Of a DNA stretch of 64,000 nucleotides, positions 17,303 to 25,400 are shown in pieces (positions within the stretch are counted from its first letter, which is position 1; each line of letters opens with the position of its first letter). Position numbers and translations under genes: made by a program. Where the stretch lies: positions 1 to 64,000 of the IMG/VR virus record IMGVR_UViG_3300027822_000001; one strand, 5' to 3'. The stretch comes from a virus. The notes under the pieces are model-generated. The model ran no database searches and was not told the DNA's origin. It saw only the letters and a program-made list of their open reading frames with translations.

Positions 17303-19949
17303 AAAGAAAAAGACAAGTAAAAAGTTACCTTTTAGAAGAGAGGAGTCTGGATTACCATTGGCTTGGGTAGGAGCTATGCTTGATTTAATAGGCTCTGGTT
17401 CTAAAATGGTGTCTTCTGGTCAAGATGCTTTAGGACATACTAATGAGTATGGGTATAGAACTGATAGTTCTACTATGCTTGGTGGAGAAAATATGCTTAA
17501 TCCAGTAGGAAAATCTGGTTCTATCTTAAAAAGTGATATGTCTGGTAGAGATAAGCTTAAAGGAATAGGTGGAGCTTGGTTGGGAGTCGTTCCCGGACTT
17601 GCTGGAGTTAGTGGAAACGTAACTGAAAGATTAAATGATAAATATTCTAGTTTATCGGCAGAAGATGAAAAGATTAGACAAGGACTAGATACAATGTTAA
17701 ACACGCAACATGTAGATAGAAATATACCTACCTTTGCATTAGGAGGAGACATAGGAGACCCACCAACACCAATTATACCTAACTCATACTTTTCGGGTTT
17801 TGGAATAGATACTACTAGACTTAGTACAAATGATAAAGAAAGATTTGATACTATGAAAGGAATAGTTCAATTTCAAAAAAGAGACTTTACAGATATTGAA
17901 AGACAGTATGGCTTAGAGTACTTTAAAAATGTAGATAAGAAAGATTCTATTCGTAGAGAACAAGAGCTTCAAGATGCTATGGATTTAGTTAAAGATAATA
18001 AACTACCAGAATTAGCCTTAGGTGGACCGATACGTAGTCAGGTTGCTCTATTAAATAAGCAAGCTTCTAATAGAGGTATAACAGAAGAAGAACAAATTAT
18101 GATAGATAATAATACTAGACCAGAAGATAATCCTTACTCTTACTTATTTGAGGAAATGGTAGGAGATAGGGAGCCACAATTAGAGTATGCTGGAGGTGGA
18201 GAAATTCCTAATGGTATTGATAAAATAATAGGAAACAATCATGAACAAGGTGGAGTTAATATTGGAGGTAGAGTTGAAGGCGAAGGTGGAGAAACTAAGG
18301 ATGCTAATTATATCTACTCTGATAGATTTAAAATTGATAAAGAAGATATTAAGAGGTTTGACTTACCTAAACATTATGCTGGCAAAACGCTTGCAAATAT
18401 AACTGAGAAAATATCTAAGAAGTATGAACTTAGGGAAAATGACCCTTTAGATAATAGAGATAAGAGAGCAGAAATGGATGTCATTAAGGGAATACAAAAA
18501 CAAAAACAAGCTATAGAGTTATTAGAAAGAATGAAGAAATTAGCTAAAACCAATCCTGAAGCTCTTGCTCAAATGCAACAACAAGGAATGGGTCAGCCTA
18601 GAAGGGATGGCAGTGGTCAAGGCATGGGAATAGGACAACAGTTAGCTCAAACTAATGGTGGTGCTGGAATACCTAAAGCAGCATATGGAATGGATATATC
18701 TCCAATAGATAAACCAAATCCTTATGGAACTTATGATATGTCTAAATTAACAGCACAAGATAAAACTAATTTAAATAGCTTTAATAAGTCGGAACTTTCA
18801 GCCTATAACGATTCATTTGATTGGAATAATGTAGATAGCATTAAAGGATTACAACAGCATTTAATAGATAATGGTGTTACTATTCCTGGAGGAGCTGATA
18901 ATAAAGGGCAATGGTTTACTTTAGATGCAATGAAGAATAATCAAGGTTTAGTAAATGACTACTTAGTTTCAACTAATTATAATGGTAATGATTCTACTAC
19001 TGGAGATGAGGTTTATGATAACTATGCTGATGAAAAAGAAGATGCTACTGGAGCAGGCTTACTAACAAGACCAGAAGATAAAAATTGGTTTAGTGACTAT
19101 CTTAATGGATTAAATAATAATAAAGAGAAAAGCTCATTACCATTGTATGCAGACGGATTAAGTCATTCTTCAGCAGGAGATAACTCTATTACACCAGACA
19201 GTATAAGTGCTAATGATGGAGAGTCTAGTAACATTGAAGATAAGTTTCATTCATCAGGAGCAACACTAGCTAATGTATTTGATATAGCTAGAGGAGTTAT
19301 TGGCTCTTTTGCTCCTAAGAAGCAACCAAACCTTATAGGTGCACCACAAGTAAATGCTGCCTATTTAGACCCAACAAGAGCACTACAGTCAGCTACTACT
19401 TCAGAACTTACTACTGAGAGTAATATAGCTAATTCTGGCATAGGAGCTGGCTCAATATTAGCTTCAAGACTAGCATTAGCAAGTAATGCAGCTAAGACTA
19501 AAGCAACTATTAATGCTCAATATGATGCTCAGAATAGTGCAATCTTTAATAAAGCTAACATGTTTAATGCCCAAATGCAAATGACAAAAGCTCAAACAAA
19601 TCAAGGAGAACTTAGATATAATGAACAAATAAATCAACAAGAAAAAGATGTTGCTTTAAACACTATACAGACTGGCTTACAAAATGTTGCTGAGAATAGA
19701 CAGATGCAACAGTATATGTCTAATCAAAAAGAAAATCAAGATATGCTATTAGGAACTATCGGAGGAGATTATGTTAAACTTGTTCGTGATGGTAATACAC
19801 TATCTATAGTTCCTACAAACACTAGTAATACAGACACAGGAGACACTAGAGATGAGGCTGGAATAGTCAAATATCTTAAGTCTCTTGGTAGAACAGATGA
19901 GGAGATTAAAACAATGATGGATGAGTATAGAGCATCTTATGGTGGCTAA
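17289..19949 (+). CDS. GG-motif virion protein with coiled-coil C-terminus
   Basis: An 886-residue protein with a lysine-rich start (KSNKKKKTSKK). Short recurring hydrophobic-GG motifs occur at about residues 149-153 (FALGG), 242-246 (LALGG) and 300-304 (YAGGG). They are followed by a segment with HEQGGVNIGG and VEGEGGET (318-335), a combination I associate with large virion proteins of Bacteroidota phages. Residues 650-800 are helical, rich in Ala, Gln and Asn, and probably a coiled coil. Position after the muzzle gene and before the terminator cluster marks it as the last gene of the tail operon. It may be a tail-associated or internal protein. Function not established. Confidence 0.6.
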   Translation: MKSNKKKKTSKKLPFRREESGLPLAWVGAMLDLIGSGSKMVSSGQDALGHTNEYGYRTDSSTMLGGENMLNPVGKSGSILKSDMSGRDKLKGIGGAWLGVVPGLAGVSGNVTERLNDKYSSLSAEDEKIRQGLDTMLNTQHVDRNIPTFALGGDIGDPPTPIIPNSYFSGFGIDTTRLSTNDKERFDTMKGIVQFQKRDFTDIERQYGLEYFKNVDKKDSIRREQELQDAMDLVKDNKLPELALGGPIRSQVALLNKQASNRGITEEEQIMIDNNTRPEDNPYSYLFEEMVGDREPQLEYAGGGEIPNGIDKIIGNNHEQGGVNIGGRVEGEGGETKDANYIYSDRFKIDKEDIKRFDLPKHYAGKTLANITEKISKKYELRENDPLDNRDKRAEMDVIKGIQKQKQAIELLERMKKLAKTNPEALAQMQQQGMGQPRRDGSGQGMGIGQQLAQTNGGAGIPKAAYGMDISPIDKPNPYGTYDMSKLTAQDKTNLNSFNKSELSAYNDSFDWNNVDSIKGLQQHLIDNGVTIPGGADNKGQWFTLDAMKNNQGLVNDYLVSTNYNGNDSTTGDEVYDNYADEKEDATGAGLLTRPEDKNWFSDYLNGLNNNKEKSSLPLYADGLSHSSAGDNSITPDSISANDGESSNIEDKFHSSGATLANVFDIARGVIGSFAPKKQPNLIGAPQVNAAYLDPTRALQSATTSELTTESNIANSGIGAGSILASRLALASNAAKTKATINAQYDAQNSAIFNKANMFNAQMQMTKAQTNQGELRYNEQINQQEKDVALNTIQTGLQNVAENRQMQQYMSNQKENQDMLLGTIGGDYVKLVRDGNTLSIVPTNTSNTDTGDTRDEAGIVKYLKSLGRTDEEIKTMMDEYRASYGG

Positions 19950-19963
19950 TCCAAAATCATCTA

Positions 19964-19986
19964 AAAAGTTCGATTTCTGAACTTTT
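19964..19986 (+). terminator. Operon-end element copy a, AAAAGT-N11-ACTTTT
   Basis: The inverted repeat AAAAGTTC/GAACTTTT begins 15 bases after the stop of the 886-aa gene and is followed by ATTTTT within a few bases. It is the first of six related elements with an 11-base centre (see findings). It probably ends the tail operon transcript. Confidence 0.55.
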
Positions 19987-19992
19987 AATTTT

Positions 19993-20007
19993 TGATACAT
20001 CGTATCA
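19993..20007. repeat. Short palindrome TGATAC-ATC-GTATCA
   Basis: Perfect 6-base arms around a 3-base centre, lying between two operon-end elements. It could be a protein-binding site or an RNA hairpin; no further evidence. Confidence 0.4.
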
Positions 20008-20018
20008 TTTTTATAAAA

Positions 20019-20039
20019 AAAGTCTGAAATTTGGACTTT
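20019..20039 (+). terminator. Operon-end element copy b, AAAGT-N11-ACTTT
   Basis: Arms AAAGTC/GACTTT with centre containing TGAAATTTGG; same spacing as the other five copies and same orientation as the upstream gene. It lies 33 bases after copy a. Confidence 0.5.
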
Positions 20040-20071
20040 AAAGTATCTTAAAATTTAAAATTCTGCAATTT

Positions 20072-20106
20072 TCCCCGACAATTTTCTAAGTTTTCGGGGA
20101 TTTTTG
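20072..20106 (+). terminator. Intrinsic terminator before the giant-protein operon
   Basis: TCCCCGA at 20072-20078 pairs with TCGGGGA at 20094-20100, followed by TTTTTG. This is the most conventional intrinsic terminator of the 19950-20156 gap, which holds no gene. A promoter for the following operon is expected at 20107-20156, but no clear consensus is visible. Confidence 0.75.
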
Positions 20107-20156
20107 TAGGCATACATTATAAGACACTTTAATAATTAACACAATAAAAAAACAAT

Positions 20157-22484
20157 ATGGCAAGATTTTGGAAAAGTAGGTACACTAGACCTATTAATAC
20201 TTTCGTACCACTACCATTAGATTATCTAAGGAAAGTAGTGGACAAAGAAAATAAAGGCTTTGCAGATATAAAGGACGCAGCAGGAAATATAGATACAACA
20301 AGTTTAAATTACAATGCTTGGTCTCCTAATGATGTAGCTGTTGCTGAGAAGTTTAATAAAGATAGGATGGATTATATAAGTGGAGCAATAGGTGCGATAG
20401 ACCCATCTAATCTAACAAAAGAAAATTGGAGAAACCAAAAAGATAAGGCAGCATCTTTTGTAATGAAGGCTAAAAGGTTAAATGCTAGTAAGAATACTCA
20501 AGGAACGGATGCTTGGCAGGTAGAACAAAATAAGAAAGCTTCTGATGCTAGTGATGTGGCTGTCAATAAATTAGGACATTATGATGCAGATATGAAACGT
20601 AATGCTATTTATGAAGGTAGGCGTAATTATTTGGCAAGAGATGCAGCCAGAACTGCCGGTAGCATAGGCTCTTTTGATAAGTATATTAGTGGTAGCTATT
20701 ATGACAAGGATAAGTTTTATACTGCTATGAAATCAATTGTACCTCAAAAGATAGGTAAATCTAGTAATTGGGGTTTTAATTCGGAATGGCTTGGTCATAC
20801 ATATAAAACTACGGAAACTAGAGATTTCGCTACTCTACTATCTAAAGGAAGTGGCTTATATAGAAGCAACAATGAACTTCAAAGTTGGCATAAAGAGCTG
20901 GCACGTTTAAATTCATATAATTGGACAACAAGAGATGCTAATGGTAATATAAGACATCTTACTGAGAATGAAAGAACACAAAGACTATCTCGTGAATATT
21001 CATCAATAGAAACTGGTGGATTAGATGCTAATAAATATAATAATTATATGACCGGGTTAGCTAATGCTCAAGAAGCTGAAGCTAATGGAAAAAAAGATGC
21101 TGTTAAAAATTATTATAATAGTAATCCTTTTAAAATAGAAGATATGATGGCTAGAGGTACTATTGCTGGAGATTTATTAGTTAGTAATGCTAATGCACTA
21201 CAACAAGAAGATGTAACAAAAAATACTACTTATAGTCATAATCCTAACTTTAATGCTGATGGAACAAGAAAAGGAATGCCCACTACAGGGTCTGAATCTA
21301 GAGGAGGTAACACAACTGAAGTATTTAATCCTACTAATTTCGTTTATGATTATAATAAAGCTAAAAATAATGGCACATTAAAAAATAATATATATGATTT
21401 TGGGATTAAGGCTTTTTCTTCACTCAATTCAAAAGCTAATGGAAGAGGTAAAGAAATGGTTAATGCAGTATATAATTTAAATCCTAGTTTATTTGATAAA
21501 CAAATGATTAAGTTAGGATATACACCAGATAAAACTCCAGGATTCAATTGGACAGAAGGTAATAAGTCTAAGAAATATGTATGGAAACCAAATGACTTTA
21601 ATAGAGGAATGGCAACTATTATGCAGAGTGGAGATTATGGTGATAAACAATATAGCAGGTCAGTAAATGCTTCTGATTGGGCTAATCGATTTATGACTCC
21701 TAAGATTGGAGTAGAAACTTCAGAGTTAGATAATATTAACGATTTTGCTAAGAAAGTTCATAGTATAAACAAACAATATACTAATGAAAGTAGTTTAACT
21801 GGAGCAGAACCACAAGAATATATAGTACAAGGAACTGATTTGATAATAACAAGTGAAAGCCCTCACTTTAAAAACTATATGGGTTATATAAAGAGGTCTT
21901 TAACAGGAAAACAATTAGGGACTGACTTAGAAGATAATCCTAATATAAGTGGTGTTGGCTTTTCTATAAATAATGGAGAATTTAGAGCTAAGATAAAAAC
22001 ACAAAAATATAAAGAAGACGGAACTGTAGAAGCTGGAAAGTCCACTTCACACTATGTTACTCTTAATGAAAACAACATTGGACTTCCTGGAGTTATAGGA
22101 GCTAATCTTATTGTTTCAGCTGAAAAGTACAATCTTGGAACAGACCAAAATATAGTAAATAAACAAACAGGATATAAGTATGGAGCTATATCTTTAATTC
22201 CTATAGATGAGTTAGAGCAAGCTGGAAGTAATACAGACCCTGATAAAGGATTTACTATAAATGCAGCTAGAAATAATGGACATGCAGTATCTTATCAATA
22301 TATTGGTACTGATGGTGCTGGTAACAATCATTATGCTGCTTATACATATGATAAAGCAGAAAATGGTTTTAAACCAATACAAAGTGTTTCAGGAAGTTCT
22401 GAATTTGTTGGTAATGATGGTATATTAGAAGCTTATGGAACTGCTAATAAAGAGGCTATTAAAACAAGTTTTTTAATTCAATAG
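20157..22484 (+). CDS. Virion (probably internal/cargo) protein of crAss-like phages
   Basis: A 775-residue protein. The N-terminus (MARFWKSRYTRPINTFVPLPLDYLRKVV) matches a start I associate with a conserved crAss-like protein encoded just upstream of the RNA polymerase giants. Residues 40-330 are mostly helical and Asn/Asp/Lys rich; the C-terminal half contains beta-rich stretches ending with NHYAAYTYDKAENGFKPIQS. No signal peptide or enzymatic motif. It is first in an operon of four genes for very large proteins, all with short spacing. A structural or capsid-stored cargo role is inferred from family context. Confidence 0.6.
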   Translation: MARFWKSRYTRPINTFVPLPLDYLRKVVDKENKGFADIKDAAGNIDTTSLNYNAWSPNDVAVAEKFNKDRMDYISGAIGAIDPSNLTKENWRNQKDKAASFVMKAKRLNASKNTQGTDAWQVEQNKKASDASDVAVNKLGHYDADMKRNAIYEGRRNYLARDAARTAGSIGSFDKYISGSYYDKDKFYTAMKSIVPQKIGKSSNWGFNSEWLGHTYKTTETRDFATLLSKGSGLYRSNNELQSWHKELARLNSYNWTTRDANGNIRHLTENERTQRLSREYSSIETGGLDANKYNNYMTGLANAQEAEANGKKDAVKNYYNSNPFKIEDMMARGTIAGDLLVSNANALQQEDVTKNTTYSHNPNFNADGTRKGMPTTGSESRGGNTTEVFNPTNFVYDYNKAKNNGTLKNNIYDFGIKAFSSLNSKANGRGKEMVNAVYNLNPSLFDKQMIKLGYTPDKTPGFNWTEGNKSKKYVWKPNDFNRGMATIMQSGDYGDKQYSRSVNASDWANRFMTPKIGVETSELDNINDFAKKVHSINKQYTNESSLTGAEPQEYIVQGTDLIITSESPHFKNYMGYIKRSLTGKQLGTDLEDNPNISGVGFSINNGEFRAKIKTQKYKEDGTVEAGKSTSHYVTLNENNIGLPGVIGANLIVSAEKYNLGTDQNIVNKQTGYKYGAISLIPIDELEQAGSNTDPDKGFTINAARNNGHAVSYQYIGTDGAGNNHYAAYTYDKAENGFKPIQSVSGSSEFVGNDGILEAYGTANKEAIKTSFLIQ

Positions 22485-22487
22485 ACT

Positions 22488-25400
22488 ATGAAGATACTTG
22501 ATAATGACCCAACTAAGAATAAAAAACAAGAAACTCCAAAATTAGATAGTGAATCATTAGAGGAGTTACGTAAAGACGCAGAAAGAATAGAAGAGATAAA
22601 CAAATCTGGAATAGTGATGCATTCTCCAGATTTAAGAATGAACACAAGAAGAGAGAAGTTTAATTACAGTGATTATACAGATTATATAGATTTAGATGAG
22701 ATAAATTTAAATGATATAGAAGCTACTAATAAACTTAGAGCTAGCAGGCAATCTACAAGAGAACAAATAGGGTTATCTGTAGGTAACTTAGTAGGTAATA
22801 CTGCTGTTGGTATAATACATGATATTGGAGCAATTGGAGCTCTAGCTTCTGAGTGGGGTAGTGATAGAGATTATACTAATCCAATAACTGAGTGGGCTGA
22901 GAAGAATAGAAATCCTTTTGGAGAGGTTTATTCTGAGTCTGCTGATGGTATGGGCTGGGATAGCGGAAGTATTATAAATCATATATCAGGAGTTGTACAA
23001 CCAGTAATACAATTTGGCTTAGAATCTATACTACTTGCTCAAGCGTTCAAACCTTTATCAGCTATTGGTGAAGGTATGAGTCAATTAACTAGAGCTAAAA
23101 ATGTAGCACAAGCAGTAGAGAAAGCTAATTGGGCAACTAATATGACTAAAAGTGTTATTAATGGAGGAGCTAGAGCTATGGAAGGCTTTGTTCCACAAGC
23201 ATTAAATAGCTACTCAATAGGTTACTTTGCTAGTGTTGATGGGGCTCATAATGCATACACACAAGCATATGACCATGCTCTTAAGAATATGAGTATAGAA
23301 GACCCTTCAGATGCTACTCCAGAACAGGTAGAAAGAGCTAAGAAATTTGCTTCAAGTTTTGCTTCTGACTATGCTAAATTCAACACAATGTTATTTGGTA
23401 GTTTGAACTTTAGCTTACTTAAGCCAGGAATGCAAACCACCGCTATTAGAAATGAAGTATTAGGAGCTTTAAAAAATGAAGAAAAACAAATGTTAGCAAG
23501 TCAAGCTGAAGCTGGTTTAAACAGAACAATAAGTGCTGGTAATTTAAAAGAAGCCCTGAAAGGAATGGATGAGAAGATTGCATCTAACTTTGTCAGAAAA
23601 GGAGAGCGAGGAATAGACTATGCTAAAAAAGCAGCTCATGGAGCATGGGTTTTTGGAGCTATGGATATACTAGCTAACGAAAATACAACTAAGAAAGCAT
23701 TAGCTAATTATGAAAATGTTCTTGATGCTAATAAAGGAGAGCTACCATCATTTCTTTCAAGTGTTGGTAGAATGACTGGATACATGAAAGCAGCATCTGA
23801 TGAGTTGGATGATATTGTTAGAGGTAACGATCCTGACGGAGCTAAGAAGCTTAGGCTATCCCTATTAACTGGTGCTGCCTTTAGTCCAATACATAGTTTA
23901 GTAAATTCTAGGCTATCTAGAACAAAAGTATATACAAAAGATGCGGATGGAAATGTTATTCCTGTGTTGAATGAAGCAGGAGAACCTACTGGAAAGTATG
24001 AATCATATAAAACATCTAAGTATAAAGCACATAAAGTTGAAAGACAAAGAGTATTTGATTACTATAAAAACAGTCTTATAAAAGATTTAGATGTAATTGA
24101 AAATGCTGATAATAAATTAAAGCTTATTGCTGATGTTGGTGAAGAAGAAGCAGGTATAACTCAAGATGAAGTTTTTAGGGACTTATTTGATTTACAATCA
24201 TATGAAATGATTACAAGAGGTGGTAAAGATTTTCTTATTAACTCTCTTAAAGATGTTATGAATGTAGATAATACTGTAGATATGGGAGCTAAGATGGTTG
24301 AACAAAAAGCTATGTTAGATGCTAAGATAGCTGAAATTGAAAAGATTCCTTCAGAGAAGAAAACAACTGAGCAATTTGATGAGTTAAAGTCTTTAAAAGA
24401 GCAATCTAAAGACTTAGCTGAGAAGTCTGTACGTTATAGTGGAAAATCTGAAGCAATGATTAAAGGATTTGCTGATGAGATGGAAACTAAAGAAAGGGCT
24501 GGAAAAGCTTCTAAATATAGAGAAAAAGCTAATAAACTTATTGAAGATATTAAATACTTAGATTCTAAATATAAAGAATATAAAGATAATTTTGGGCACG
24601 GTAAGACTGCTGCTTTGGGACTTCCTGAGTTTCTTCTTAAGCTTGAACAAAATAAACTAACTGCATCTAATTGGTTAAAAGAAAACCCCTTAATTGATAA
24701 TCTTACTAAAGGTAAAGATGAATCTTATAATAATCTAGTTAAATATAAGTTACTAGATAATAAGTTAGAGATTTTAGCAACAGCTATGGTTGGAGCTTCT
24801 CCTTTAGAAGTTTCTACGCTTAAAGCTGATTTTGATAAGACAAGAAATGAAATACGAGAAACAGAATCTTATAAATATAGAGATGAGTTAGATAAAGCAA
24901 GTGAAGAAATAAAAAGTAAGTCACAGCAGTTAACTACTGAGTTAGACGCTACAATAACAGATAATAAAGAAGTATCGGAACCTTTAAGGAAGAAATCTAC
25001 TGAGAATAAGAAGTTAAGTAGAGAATGGAACAACTTAGTTAAAGAAACATCTACATTAAATGATAAGAAAATAGAACTTAAAGATAAATTAGATAATAAA
25101 GAGGTATCAGAAAAGGATTATAGAAATCAAAGCAAAAAGATATATAAGGAGTTGTCTTCTCAGTATGATAAGATGGCTAAATTAAGAAAAACAGTTTCAA
25201 CTAATAAGATGGAATTGTCTAGACTAACTAATTCTAGGGAAACTTTTGATAAGCAAGAGGAAAGAATTACATCTGAAATAGAAGAATTATCTAAACAATT
25301 TAAGGATAATGTAGCTAATATAGATAAGTTTTATAGTGACCTAAAAGAGTTAGATAAAAGAATTAAAGTAGATAAAGAACTTACTGCCTATAATTCTAAG

